From Anas platyrhynchos (taxonomy: Eukaryota; Chordata; Aves; Anseriformes; Anatidae), in contig NC_092603.1 of NCBI RefSeq assembly GCF_047663525.1, forward strand, positions 5,795,001 to 5,859,000: 64,000 nucleotides of DNA, given 5' to 3'. The notes below the pieces were generated by a model that was not told where the DNA came from, searched no databases, and saw only the letters and a list, made by a program, of their open reading frames with translations. The translations under genes and the position numbers were made by a program. This document shows positions 34,251 to 48,300 of the stretch, piece after piece; position 1 is the first letter of the stretch, and every line of letters begins with the position of its first letter.

Positions 34251-35295
34251 CCAGGAAATGCGTTCCGAGCCCTTTTCACCCATTCAAAAGTGTCACCAAA
34301 GGAAGGCTTTGGGTACAAGTGAACTCCCCAGGGGAGCCTTTACGCAGCCCCACATGCAACTGGACCCTCCGGGTTCGATTTTTCCGAGCAACGCTAAATA
34401 TATCACTAGCCGGCATGGGAGAAGACTGAAAACCCGGGCCCCAGAAAACACGTTTCAAGCCCCTTTGGACCATCCAAAAGTGTCACCAAAGGAAGGCTTT
34501 GGGTACAAGTGAACTCCCCAGGGGAGCCTTTACGCAGCCCCACATGCAACTGGACCCTCCGGGTTCAATTTTTCCGAGCAACCCTAAATATATCACTAGC
34601 CAGCATGGGAGAAGACTGAAAACCCGGGCCCCAGAAAACGCGTTGCAAGCCCCTTTGGACCATCCAAAACTGTCACCAAAGGAAGGCTTTGGGTACAAGA
34701 GAACTCCCCAGGGGAGCCTTTAGGCAGCCCCACATGCAACTGGACCCTCCGGGTTCGCTGATTCCGAGCATCCCTAAACATAGCCCTTGCCGGCATCGAT
34801 GACGACTGAAAAATCAGGCCCCAGGAAATGCGTTCCGAGCCCTTTTCGTCCATCCAAAAGTGCCCCCAAACGAAGGCTTTGGGTACAAGTGAACTCCCCA
34901 GGGGAGCCTTTACGCAGCCCCACATGCAACTGGACCCTCCGGGTTCGATTTTTCCGATCAACCCTAAATATATCACTAGCCGGCATGGGAGAAGACTGAA
35001 AAACCGGGCCCCAGGAAACGCGTTGCAAGCCCCTTTTGACCATCCAAAAGTGCCCCCAAAGGAAGGCTTTGGGTACAAGTGAACTCCCCAGGGGAGCCTT
35101 TACGCAGCCCCACATGCAACTGGACCCTCCGGGTTCGCTGGTTCCGAGCATCCCTAAACATAGCCCTAGCCGGCATCGAAGGCGACTGAAAAATCAGGCC
35201 CCAGGAAATGCGTTACGAGCCCTTTTCGCCCATCCAAATGTGCCCCCAAAGGAAGGCTTTGGGTACAAGAGAACTCCCCAGGGGAGCCTTTAGGT

Positions 35296-36080
35296 AGCCC
35301 CACATGCAACTGGACCCTCCGGGTTCGCTGTCTCCGAGCATCCCTAAACATAACCCTTGCCGGCATCAAAGACGATTGAAAAATCAGGCCCCAAGAAATG
35401 CGATTTGAGCCCTTTTCGCCCATCCAAATGTGCCCCCAAAGGAAGACTTTGGGTACAAGAGAACTCCCCAGGGGAGCCTTTACGCAGCACCACATGCAAA
35501 TGGACCCTCCGGGTTCGCTGTTTCCAATCATCCCTAAACATAGCCCTAGCCGGCATCGATGACGACTGAAAAATCAGGCCCCAGGAAATGCGTTACAAGC
35601 CCTTTTTGCCCATCCAAAAGTGCCCCCAAAGGAAGGCTTTGGGTACAAGTGAACTCCCCAGGGGAGCCTTTACGCAGCCCCACATGCAACTGGACCCTCC
35701 GGGTTCGCTGTCTCCGAGCATCCCTAAACATAACCCTTGCCGGCATCAAAGACGATTGAAAAATCAGGCCCCAAGAAATGCGATTTGAGCCCTTTTCGCC
35801 CATCCAAATGTGCCCCCAAAGGAAGACTTTGGGTACAAGAGAACTCCCCAGGGGAGCCTTTACGCAGCACCACATGCAAATGGACCCTCCGGGTTCGCTG
35901 TTTCCAATCATCCCTAAACATAGCCCTAGCCGGCATCGATGACGACTGAAAAATCAGGCCCCAGGAAATGCGTTACAAGCCCTTTTTGCCCATCCAAAAG
36001 TGCCCCCAAAGGAAGGCTTTGGGTACAAGTGAACTCCCCAGGGGAGCCTTTACGCAGCCCCACATGCAACTGGACCCTCC
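35296..36080 (+). repeat. Direct tandem duplication of a 380-bp satellite dimer with no visible difference
   Basis: About 405 bp starting at 35296 recur at 35676 with no difference I can see, including the rare variants GCGATTTGAGCC, AGCACCACATGCAAATGG and TTTCCAATCATCC. The copies part at 35701/36081, where TCGCTGTCTCC is replaced by the ACGGTTTTTCC variant. Confidence 0.85.
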
Positions 36081-39000
36081 CAGTACGGTTTTTCCGAGCA
36101 ACCCTAAATATATCACTAGCCGGCATGGGAGAAGACTGAAAACCCTGGCCCCAGAAAACGCGTTGCAAGCCCCTTTGGACCATCCAAAAGTGTCACCAAA
36201 GGAAGGCTTTGGGTACAATGAACTCCCCAGGGGAGCCTTTACGCAGCCCCACATGCAACTGGACCCTCCGGGTTCGCTGTTTCCGAGCATCCCGAAATAT
36301 AGCCCTTGCCGGCATCGATGACGACTGAAAAATCAGGCCCCAAGAAATGCGTTCCGAGCCCTTTTCGCCCATCCAAATGTGCCCCCAAAGAAAGACTTTT
36401 GGGTACAAGTGAACTCCCCAGGGGAGCCTTTACGCAGCCCCACATGCAACTGGACCCTCCGGGTTCGCTGGTTCCGAGCATCCCTAAACATAGCCCTAGC
36501 CGGCATCGATGACGACTGAAAAATCAGGCCCCAGGAAAGGTGTTGCGAGCCCATTTTCTCCATTCCAAAAGTGCCCCAAAAGGAAGGCTTTGGGTACAAG
36601 TGAACTCCCCAGGGGAGCCTTTACGCAGCCCCACATGCAACTGGACCCTCCGGGTTCGCTGTTTCCGAGCATCCCGAAATATAGCCCTTGGCGGCATCGA
36701 AGAAGACTGAAAAATCAGGCCCCAGGAAATGCGTTGCGAGCCCTTTTCACCCATCCAAAAGTGCCCCCAAAGGAAGGCTTTGGGTACAAGTGAACTCCCC
36801 AGGGGAGCCTTTACGCAGCCCCACATGCAACTGGACCCTCCGGGTTCGATTTTTCCGAGCAACCCTAAATATATCACTAGCCGGCATGGGAGAAGACTGA
36901 AAACCCGGGCCCCAGAAAACACGTTGCAAGCCCCTTTGGATCATCCAAAAGTGTCACCAAAGGAAGGCTTTGGGTACAAGTGAACTCCCCAGGGGAGCCT
37001 TTACGCAGCCCCACATGCAACTGGACCCTCCGGGTTCGCTGTTTCCGAGCATCCCTAAACATAGCCCTAGCCGGCATCGATGACGACTGAAAAATCAGGC
37101 TCCAGGAAATGCGTTCCGAAACCTTTTTGCCCATCCAAATGTGCCCCCAAAGGAAGGCTTTGGGTACAAGTGAACTCCCCAGGGGAGCCTTTACGCAGCC
37201 CCACATGCAACTGGACCCTCCGGTTTCGATTTTTTCGAGCAACCCTAAATATATCACTAGCCGGCATGGGAGAAGACTGAAAACCCTGGCCCCAGAAAAC
37301 GCGTTGCAAGCCCCTTTGGACCATCCAAAAGTGTCACCAAAGGAAGGCTTTGGGTACAATGAACACCCCAGGGGAGCCTTTAGGCAGCCCCACATGCAAC
37401 TGGACCCTACGGGTTCGCTGTTTCCGAGCGTCCCGAAATATAGACCTTGCCGGCATCAAAGACGACTGAAAAATCAGGCCCCAAGAAATGCGTTCCGAGC
37501 ACTTTTCGCCCATCCAAATGTGCCCCCAAAGGAAGACTTTGGGTACAAGAGAACTCCCCAGGGGAGCCTTTACGCAGCCCCACATGCAACTGGACCCTCC
37601 GGGTTCGATTTTTCCGAGCATCCCTAAACATATCCCTAGCCAACATCGAAGACGACTGAAAAACCAGGCCCCAGGAAATGCGTTCCGAGCCCTTTTCACC
37701 CATCCAAAAGTGTCACCAAAGGAAGGCTTTGGGTACAAGTGAACTCCCCAGGGGAGCCTTTACGCAGCCCCACATGCAACTGGACCCTCCGGGTTCGATT
37801 TTTCCGAGCAACGCTAAATATATCACTAGCCGGCATGGGAGAAGACTGAAAACCCGGGCCCCAGAAAACGCGTTTCAAGCCTCATTGGACAATCCAAAAG
37901 TGTCACCAAAGGAAGGCTTTGGGTACAAGTGAACTCCCCAGGGGAGCCTTTACGCAGCCCCACATGCAACTGGACCCTCCGGGTTAGATTATTCCGATCA
38001 ACCCTAAATATATCTCTAGCCGGCATGGGAGAAGACTGAAAACCCGGGCCCCCGAAAACGCGTTGCAAGCCCCTTTGGACCATCCAAAAGTGCCCCCAAA
38101 GGAAGGCTTTGGGTACAAGTGAACTCCCCAGGGGAGCCTTTACGCAGCCCCACATGCAACTGGACCCTCCGGGTTCGCTGTTTCCGAGCATCCCTAAACA
38201 TAGCCCTAGCCGGCATCGATGACGACTGAAAACTCAGGCCCGAGGAAATGCGTTACTAGCCCTTTTCGCCCATCCAAATGTGCCCCCAAAGGAAGACTTT
38301 GGGTACATCTGAAGTTACCAGAGGAGCCTTTACGCAGCCCCACATGCAACTGGACCCTCCGGGTTCGCTGTTTCCGAGCATCCCTAAATATAGCCCTAGC
38401 CGGCATCGAAGACGACTGAAAAATCAGGCCCCAGGAAACGCGTTGCAAGCCCCTTTGGACCATTCAAAAGTGTCACCAAAGGAAGGCTTTGGGTACAAGT
38501 GAACTCCACAGGGGAGCCTTTACGCAGCCCCACATGCAACTGGACCCTCCGGGTTCTCTGGTTCCGAGCATCCCTAAACATAGCCCTTGCCGGCATCAAA
38601 GACGATTGAAAAATCAGGCCCCAAAAAATGCGTTCCGAGCACTTTTCGCCCATCCAAATGTGCCCCAAAAGGAAGACTTTGGGTACAAAAGAACTCCCCA
38701 GGGGAGCCTTTACGCAGCCCCACATGCAACTGGACCCTCCGGGTTCGCTGTTTCCGAGCATCCCTAAACATAGCCCTAGCCGTCATCGGAGACGACTGAA
38801 AAATCAGGCCCCAGGAAACGCGTTGCAAGCCCCTTTGGACCATCCAAAAGTGTCACCAAAGGAAGGCTTTGGGTACAAGTGAACTCCCCAGGGGAGCCTT
38901 TACGCAGCCCAACATGCAACTGGACCCTCCGGTTTCGCTGTCTCCGAGCATCCCTAAACATAGCCCTTGCCGGCATCAAAGACGATTGAAAAATCAGGCC

Positions 39001-42000
39001 CCAGGAAATGCATTCCGAGCCCTTTTCGCCCATCCAAATGTGCCCCCAAAGGAAGGCTTTGGGTACAAGAGAACTCCCCAGGGGAGCCTTTACGCAGCCC
39101 CACATGCAACTGGACCCTCCGGGTTCGCTGTTTCCGATCATCCCTAAATATATCCCTAGCCGGCATCGAAGACAACTGAAAAATCAGGCCCGAGGAAACG
39201 CATTACAAGCCCCTTTGAACCATACAAAAGTGTCACCAAAGGAAGTCTTTGGGTACAAGAGAACTCCCCAGGGGAGCCTTTACGCAGCCCCACATGCAAC
39301 TGGACCCTCCGGGTTCGCTGTTTCCAAGCATCCCTAAACATAGCCCTAGCCGGCATCGATGACGACTGAAAAATCAGGCCCCAGGAAATGCGTTACAAGC
39401 CCTTTTTGCCCATCCAAAAGTGCCCTCAAAGGAAGGCTTTGGGTACAAGTGAACTCCCCTAGGGAGCATTTACGCAGCCCCACATGCAACTGGACCCTCC
39501 GGGTTCGATTTTTCCGATCAACCCTAAATATATCCCTTGCCGGCATGGGAGAAGACTGAAAACCCGGGCCCCCGAAAACGCGTTGCAAGCCCCTTTGGAC
39601 CATCCAAAAGTGCCCCCAAAGGAAGGCTTTGGGTACAAGAGAACTCCCCAGGGGAGCCTTTACGCAGCCCCACATGCAACTGGACCCTCCGGGTTCGCTG
39701 GATCCGAGCATCCCTAAACATAGCCCTAGCCGTCATCGTAGACGACTGAAAAATCAGGCCCCACGCATTGCGTTCCGAGTCTTTTTCACACATCTAAAAG
39801 TGCCCCAAAGGAAGGCTTTGGGTACAAGAGAACTCCCCAGGGGAGCCTTTAGGCAGCCCCACATGCAACTGGACCCTCCGGGTTCGCTGTTTCCGAGCAT
39901 CCCTAAACATAGCCCTAGCCGGCATCGAAGACGACTGAAAAATCAGGCCCCAGGAAATGCGTTGCAATCCCCTTTAGACCATCCAAAAGTGTCACCAAAG
40001 GAAGGCTTTGGGTACAAGTGAACTCCCCAGGGGAGCCTTTACGCAGCCCCACATGCAACTGGACCCTCCGGGTTCGCTGGTTCCGAGCATCCCTAAACAT
40101 AGCCCTAGCCGGCATCGAAGGCGACTGAAAAATCAGGCCCCAGGAAATGCGTTGCGAGCCCTTTTCGCCCATCCAAAAGTGCCCCCAAAGGAAGGCTTTG
40201 GGTACAAGAGAACTCCCCAGGGGAGCCTTTAGGCAGCCCCACATGCAACTGGACCCTCCGGGTTCGCTGTTTCCGAGCATCCCTAAACATAGCCCTAGCC
40301 GGCATCGAAGACGACTGAAAAATCAGGCCCCAGGAAACGCATTACAAGCCCCTTTGAACCATCCAAAAGTGTCACCAAAGGAAGACTTTGGGTACAAGAG
40401 AACTCCCCAGGGGAGCCTTTACGCAGCCCCACATGCAACTGGACCCTCCGGGTTCGCTGGTTCCGAGCATCCCTAAACATAGCCCTAGCCGGCATCGATG
40501 ACGACTGAAAAATCAGGCCCCAGGAAATGCATTACAAGCCCTTTTTGCCCATCCAAAAGTGTCACCAAAGGAAGGCTTTGGGTACAAGTGAACTCCCCAG
40601 GGGAGCCTTTACGCAGCCCCACATGCAACTGGACCCTCCGGGTTCGCTGTTTCCGAGCATCCCTAAACATAGCCCTAGCCGTCATCGGAGACGAGTGAAA
40701 ACTCAGGCCCCAGGAAATACATTCCGAGCCCCTTTGGACCATCCAAAAGTGCCCCCAAAAGAATACTTTGGGTACAAGAGAACTCCCCAGGGGAGCCTTT
40801 ACGCAGCCCCACATGCAACTGGACCCTCCGGGTTCGCTGTTTCCGAGCATCCCTAAACATAGCCCTTGCCGGCATCGAAGGCGACTGAAAAATCAGGCCC
40901 CAGGAAATGAGTTGCGAGCCGTTCTCACCCATCCAAAAGTGCCCCCAAAGGAAGGCTTTGGGTACAAGAGAACTCCCCAGGGGAGCCTTTACGCAGCCCC
41001 ACATTCAACTGGACCCTCCGGGTTCGCTGTTTCCGAGCATCCCTAAATATAGCCCTTGCCGGCATCAAAGACGACTGAAAAATCAGGCCCCAAGAAATGC
41101 GTTCCGAGCCCTTTTCGCCCATCCAAATATGCCCCCAAAGGAAGGCTTTGGGTACAAGAGAACTCCCCAGAGGAGCCTTTACGCAGCCCCACATGCAACT
41201 GGACCCTCCGGGTTCGCTGTTTCCAAGCATCCCTAAACATAGCACTAGCCGGCATCGATGACGACTGAAAAATCAGACCCCAGGAAATGCGTTACAAGCC
41301 CTTTTTGCCCATCCAAAAGTGCCCCCAAAGGAAGGCTTTGGGTACAAGAGAACTCCCCAGGGGAGCCTTTACGCAGCCCCACATGCAACTGGACCCTCCG
41401 GGTTCGATTTTTCCGATCAACCCTAAATATATCCCATCCGGCATGGGAGAAGACTGAAAACCCGGGCCCCCGAAAACGCGTTGCAAGCCCCTTTGGACCA
41501 TCCAAAAGTGTCACCAAAGGAAGGCTTTGGGTACAAGTGAACTCACCAGGGGAGCCTTTACGCAGCCCCACATGCAACTGGACCCTCCGGGTTCGCTGGT
41601 TCCGAGCATCCCTAAACATAGCCCTAGCCGGCATCGAAGACGACTGAAAAATCAGGCCCCAGGAAACGCATTACAAGCCCCTTTGAACCATCCAAAAGTG
41701 TCACCAAAGGAAGACTTTGGGTACAAGAGAACTCCCCAGGGGAGCCTTTACGCAGCCCCACATGCAACTGGACCCTCCGGGTTCGCTGGTTCCGAGCATC
41801 CCTAAACATAGCCCTAGCCGGCATCGATGACGACTGAAAAATCAGGCCCCAGGAAATGCATTACAAGCCCTTTTTGCCCATCCAAAAGTGTCACCAAAGG
41901 AAGGCTTCGGGTACAAGTGAACTCCGCAGGGGAGCCTTTACGCAGCCCCACATGCAACTGGACCCTCCGGGTTCGCTGGTTCCGAGCATCCCTAAACATA

Positions 42001-45000
42001 GCCCTAGCCGGCATCGATGACGATTGAAAAATCAGGCCCCAGGAAATGCGTTACGAGCCCTTTTCGCTCATCCAAAAATGCCCCCAAAGGAAGGCTTTGG
42101 GTACAAGAGAACTCCCCAGGGGAGCCTTTACGCAGCCCCACATGCAACTGGACCCTCCGGGTTCGCTGGTTCCGAGCATCCCTAAACATAGCCCTAGCCG
42201 GCATCGATGACGACTGAAAAATCAGGCCCCAGGAAATGCATTACAAGCCCTTTTTGCCCATCCAAAAGTGTCACCAAAGGAAGGCTTTGGGTACAAGAGA
42301 ACTCTTCAGGGGAGCCTTTACGCAGCCCCACATGCAACTGGACCCTCCGGGTTCGCTGTTTCCGAGCATCCCTAAATATAGCCCTTGCCGGCATCAAAGA
42401 CGACTGAAAAATCATGCCCCAAGAAATGCGTTACTAGCCCTTTTCGCCCATCCAAATAAGCCCCCAAAGGAAGGCTTTGGGTACAAGAGAACTCCCCAGG
42501 GGAGCCTTTACGCAGCCCCACATGCAACTGGACCCTCCGGGTTCGCTGTTTCCAAGCATCCCTAAACATAGCCCTAGCCGGCATCGATGACGACTGAAAA
42601 ATCAGGCCCCAGGAATTGCGTTACAAGCCCTTTTTGCCCATCCAAAAGTGCCCCCAAAGGAAGGCTTTGGGTACAAGTGAACTCCCCAGGGGAGCCTTTA
42701 CGCAGCCCCACATGACACTGGACCCTCCGGGTTCGATTTTTCCGATCAACCCTAAATATATCCCTAGCCGGCATGGGAGAAGACTGAAAACCCGGGCCCC
42801 CCAAAACGCGTTGCAAGCCCCTTTGGACCATCCAAAAGTGCCCCCAAAGGAAGGGTTTGTGTACAAGTGAACTCCCCAGGGGAGCCTTTACGCAGCCCCA
42901 CATGCAACTGGACCCTCCGGGTTCGCTGGTTCCGAGCATCCCTAAACATAGCCCTAGCCGGCATCGAAGGCGACTGAAAAATCAGGCCCCAGGAAATGCG
43001 TTCCGAGCACTTTTCGCCCATCCAAAAGTGCCCCCAAAGGAAGGCTTTGGGTACAAAAGAACTCCCTAGGGGAGCCTTTAGGCAGCCCCACATGCAACTG
43101 GACCCTCCGGGTTCGCTGTTTCCGAGCATCCCTAAACATAGCCCTAGCCGGCATCGAAGACGACTGAAAAATCAGGCCCCAGGAAACGCATTACAAGCCC
43201 CTTTGAACCATCCAAAAGTGTCACCAAAGGAAGACTTTGGGTACAAGAGAACTCCCCAGGGGAGCCTTTACGCAGCCCCACATGCAACTGGACCCTCCGG
43301 GTTCGCTGGTTCCGAGCATCCCTAAACATATCCCTAGCCGGCATCGATGACAACTGAAAAATCAGGCCCCAGGAAATGCATTACAAGCCCTTTTTGCCCA
43401 TCCAAAAGTGCCCCCAAAGGAAGGCTTTGGGTACAAGTGAACTCCCCAGGGGAGCCTTTACGCAGCCCCACATGCAACTGGACCCTCCGGGTTCGCTGTT
43501 TCCGAGCATCCCTAAACATAGCCCTAGCCGTCATCGGAGACTTGTGAAAACTCAGGCCCCAGGAAATACATTCCGAGCCCCTTTGGACCATCCAAAAGTG
43601 CCCCCAAAAGAAGGCTTTGGGTACAAGAGAACTCCCCAGGGGAGCCTTTACGCAGCCCCACATGCAACTGGACCCTCCGGGTTCGCTGTTTCTGAGCATC
43701 CCTAAACATAGCCCTAGCCGGCATCGATGACGACTGAAAAATCAGGCCCCAGGAAATGCGTTACTAGCCCTTATCGCCCATCCAAAAGTGCCCCCAAAGG
43801 AAGGCTTTGGGGACAAGTAAACTCCCCAGGGGAGCCTTAACGCAGCCCCACATGCAACTGGACCCTCCGGGTTCGATTTTTCCGAGAAACGCTAAATATA
43901 TCACTAGCCGGCATGGGAGAAGACTGAAAACCCGGGCCCCAGGAAACGCGTTGCAAGCCCCTTTGGACCATCCAAAAGTGTCACCAAAGGAAGGCTTTGG
44001 GTACAAGTGAACTCCCCAGGGGAGCCTTTACGCAGCCCAACATGCAACTGGACCCTCCGGGTTCGCTGGTTCCGAGCATCCCTAAACATAGCCCTAGCCG
44101 GCATCGATGACGATTGAAAAATCAGGCCCCAGGAAATGTGTTACGAGCCCTTTTCGCCCATCCAAAAGTGCCCCCAAAGGAAGGCTTTGGGTACAAGTGA
44201 ACTCCCCAGGGGAGCCTTTACGCAGCCCCACATGCAACTGGACCCTCCGGGTTCGCTGTTTCCGAGCATCCCTAAACATAGCCCTAGCCGTCATCGGAGA
44301 CGTGTGAAAACTCAGGCCCCAGGAAATACATTCCGAGCCCCTTTGGACCATCCAAAAGTGCCCCCAAAAGAAGGCTTTGGGTACAAGAGAACTCCCCAGG
44401 GGAGCCTTTACGCAGCCCCACATGCAACTGGACCCTCCGGGTTCGCTGTTTCTGAGCATCCCTAAACATAGCCCTAGCCGGCATCGATGACGACTGAAAA
44501 ATCAGGCCCCAGGAAATGCGTTACTAGCCCTTATCGCCCATCCAAAAGTGCCCCCAAAGGAAGGCTTTGGGGACAAGTGAACTCCCCAGGGGAGCCTTTA
44601 TGCAGCCCCACATGCAACTGGACCCTCCGGGTTCGATTTTTCCGAGCAACGCTAAATATATCACTAGCCGGCATGGGAGAAGACTGAAAACCCGGGCCCC
44701 AGGAAACGCGTTGCAGGCCCCTTTGGACCATCCAAAAGTGTCACCAAAGGAAGGCTTTGGGTACAGGTGAACTCCCCAGGGGAGCCTTTACGCAGCCCCA
44801 CAAGCAACTGGACCCTCCGGGTTCGCTGGTTCCGAGCATCCCTAAACATAGCCCTAGCCAGCATCGATGACGATTGAAAAATCAGGCCCCAGGAAATGCG
44901 TTACGAGCCCTTTTCGCCCATCCAAAAGTGCCCCCAAAGGAAGGCATTGGGTACAAGTGAACTCCCCAGGGGAGCCTTTACGCAGCCCCACATGCAACTG

Positions 45001-45399
45001 GACCCTCCGGGTTCGCTGTTTCCGAGCATCCCTAAACATAGCCCTAGCCGGCATCGAAGGCGACTGAAAAATCAGGCCCCAGGAAATGAGTTGCGAGCCG
45101 TTCTCACCCATCCAAAAGTGCCCCCAAAGGAAGGCTTTGGGTACAAGAGAACTCCCCAGGGGAGCCTTTACGCAGCCCCACATTCAACTGGTCCCTCCGG
45201 GTTCGCTGTTTCCGAGCATCCCTAAATATAGCCCTTGCCGGCATCAAAGACGACTGAAAAATCAGGCCCCAAGAAATGCGTTCCGAGCCCTTTTCGCCCA
45301 TCCAAATATGCCCCCAAAGGAAGGCTTTGGGTACAAGAGAACTCCCCAGGGGAGCCTTTACGCAGCCCCACATGCAACTGGACCCTCCGGGTTCGCTGT

Positions 45400-48300
45400 T
45401 TCCGAGCATCCCTAAACATAGCCCTAGCCGGCATCGATGATGACTGAAAAATCAGGCCCCAGGAAATGCGTTGCGAGCCCTTTTCGCCCATCCAAATGTG
45501 CCCCCAAAGGAAGGCTTTGGGTACAAGTGAACTCCCCAGGGGAGCCTTTACGCAGCCCTACATGCAACTGGACCCTCCGGGTTCGATTTTTCCGAGCAAC
45601 CCGAAATATATCACTAGCAGGCATGGGAGAAGAGTGAAAACCCGGGCCCCAAAAAACGCGTTTCAAGACCCTTTGGACCATTCAAAAGTGTCACCAAAGG
45701 AAGGCTCTGGGTACAAGTGAACTCCCCACGGGAGCCTTTAGGCAGCCCCACATGCAACTGGACCCTCCGGGTTCGCTGTTTCCGAGCATTCCTAAACATA
45801 GCACTAGCCGGCATCGATGACGACTGAAAAATCAGGCCCCAGGAAATGAGTTACTAGCCCTTTTCGCCCATCCAAATGTGCCCCCAAAGGAAGACTTTTG
45901 GTACATCTGAAGTTCCCAGGGGAGCCTTTACGCAGCCCCACATGCAACTGGACCCTCCGGGTTCGCTGTTTCCGAGCATCCCTAAACATAGCCCTAGCCG
46001 GCATCGAAGACGACTGAAAAATCAGGCCCCAGGAAACGCGTTGCAAGCCCCTTTTCGCCCATCCAAAAGTGTCACCAAAGGAAGGCTTTGGGTACAAGTG
46101 AACTCCCCAGGGGAGCCTTTAGGCAGCCCCACATGCAACTGGACCCTCCGGGTTCGCTGTTTCCGAGCATCCCTAAACATAGCCCTTGCCGGCATCAAAG
46201 ACGATTGAAAAATCAGGCCCCAAGAAATGCGTTCCGAGCCGTTTTCGCCCATCCAAATGTGCCCCAAAAGGAAGACTTTGGGTACAAGTGAACTCCCCAG
46301 GGGAGCCTTTACGCAGCCCCACATGCAACTGGACCCTCCGGGTTCGCTGTTTCCGAGCATCCCTAAACATAGCCCTAGCCGGCATCGAAGACGACTGAAA
46401 AATCAGGCCCCAGGAAACGCGTTGCAAGCCCCTTTGGACCATCCAAAAGTGTCACCAAAGGAAGGCTTTGGATACAAGTGAACTCCCCAGGGGAGCCTTT
46501 AGGCAGCCCCACATGCAACTGGACCCTCAGGGTTCGCTGTTTCCGAGCATCCCTAAACATAGCCCTAGCCGGCATCGAAGACGACTGAAAAATCAGGCCC
46601 CAGGAAACGCATTACAAGCCCCTTTGAACCATCCAAAAGTGTCACCAAAGGAAGACTTTGGGTACAAGAGAACTCCCCAGGGGAGCCTTTACGCAGCCCC
46701 ACATGCAACTGGACCCTCCGGGTTCGCTGTTTCCGAGCATCCCTAAACATAGCCCTAGCCGGCATCGATGACGACTGAAAAATCAGGCCCCAGGAAATGC
46801 GTTACAAGCCCTTTTTGCACATCCAAAAGTGCCCACAAAGGAAGGCTTTGGGTACAAGTGAACTCCCCAGGGGAGCCTTTACGCAGCCCCACATGCAACT
46901 GGACCCTCCGGGTTCGCTGGTTCCGAGCATCCCTAAACATATCCCTAGACGGCATGGGAGAAGACTGAAAACCCGGGCCCCCGAAAACGCGTTGCAAGCC
47001 CCTTTTGACCATCCAAAAGTGTCACCAAAGGAAGGCTTTGGGTACAAGTGAACTCCCCAGGGGAGCCTTTACGCAGCCCCACATGCAACTGGACCCTCCG
47101 GGTTCGCTGTTCCTGAGCATCCCTAAACATAACCCTAGCCGGCATCGAAGACGACTGAAAAATCAGGCCCCAGGAAACGCATTACAAGCCCCTTTGAACC
47201 ATCCAAAAGTGTCACCAAAGGAAGACTTTGGGTACAAGAGAACTCCCCAGGGGAGCCTTTACGCAGCCCCACATGCAACTGGACCCTCCGGGTTCGCTGG
47301 TTCCGAGCATCCCGAAACATAGCCCTAGCCGGCATCGATGACGACTGAAAAATCAGGCCCCAGGAAATGCGTTGCGATCCCTTTTTGCCCATCCAAAGGT
47401 GCCACCAAAGGAAGGCTTTGGGTACAAGTGAACTCCCCAGGGGAGCCATTACGCAGCCCCACATGCAACTGGACCCTCCGGGTTCGCTGTTTCCGAGCAT
47501 CCCTAAACATAGCCCTAGCCGTCATTGGAGACGAGTGAAAACTCAGGCCCCAGGAAATACATTCCGAGCCCCTTTGGACTATCCAAAAGTGCCCCCAAAA
47601 GAATACTTCGGGTACAAGAGAACTCCCCAGGGGAGCCTTTACGCAGCCCCACATGCAACTGGACCCTCTGGGTTCGCTTTTTCTGAGCATCCCTAAACAT
47701 AGCCCTAGCCGGCATCGATGACGACTGAAAAATCAGGCCCCAGGAAATGTGTTCCGAGCCGTTTTCGCCCATCCAAATGTGCCCCAAAAGGAAGACTTTG
47801 GGTACAAGAGAACTCCCCAGGGGAGCCTTTACGCAGCCCCACATGCAACTGGACCCTCCGGGTTCGCTGTTTCCGAGCATCCCTAAACATAGCCCTAGCC
47901 GGCATCGAAGACGACTGAAAAATCAGGCCCCAGGAAACGCGTTGCAAGCCCCTTTGGACCATCCAAAAGTGTCACCAAAGGAAGGCTTTGGATACAAGTG
48001 AACTCCCCAGGGGAGCCTTTAGGCAGCCCCACATGCAACTGGACCCTCCGGGTTCGCTGTCTCCGAGCATCCCTAAACATACCCCTTGCCGGCATCAAAG
48101 ACTATTGAAAAATCAGGCCCCAGGAAATGCGTTCCGAGCCCTTTTCGCCCATCCAAATGTGCCCCCAAAGGAAGGCTTTGGGTACAAGAGAACTCCCCAG
48201 GGGAGCCTTTACGCAGCCCCACATGCAACTGGACCCTCCGGGTTCGCTGTTTCCGATCATCCCTAAATATATCCCTAGCCGGCATCGAAGACGACTGAAA

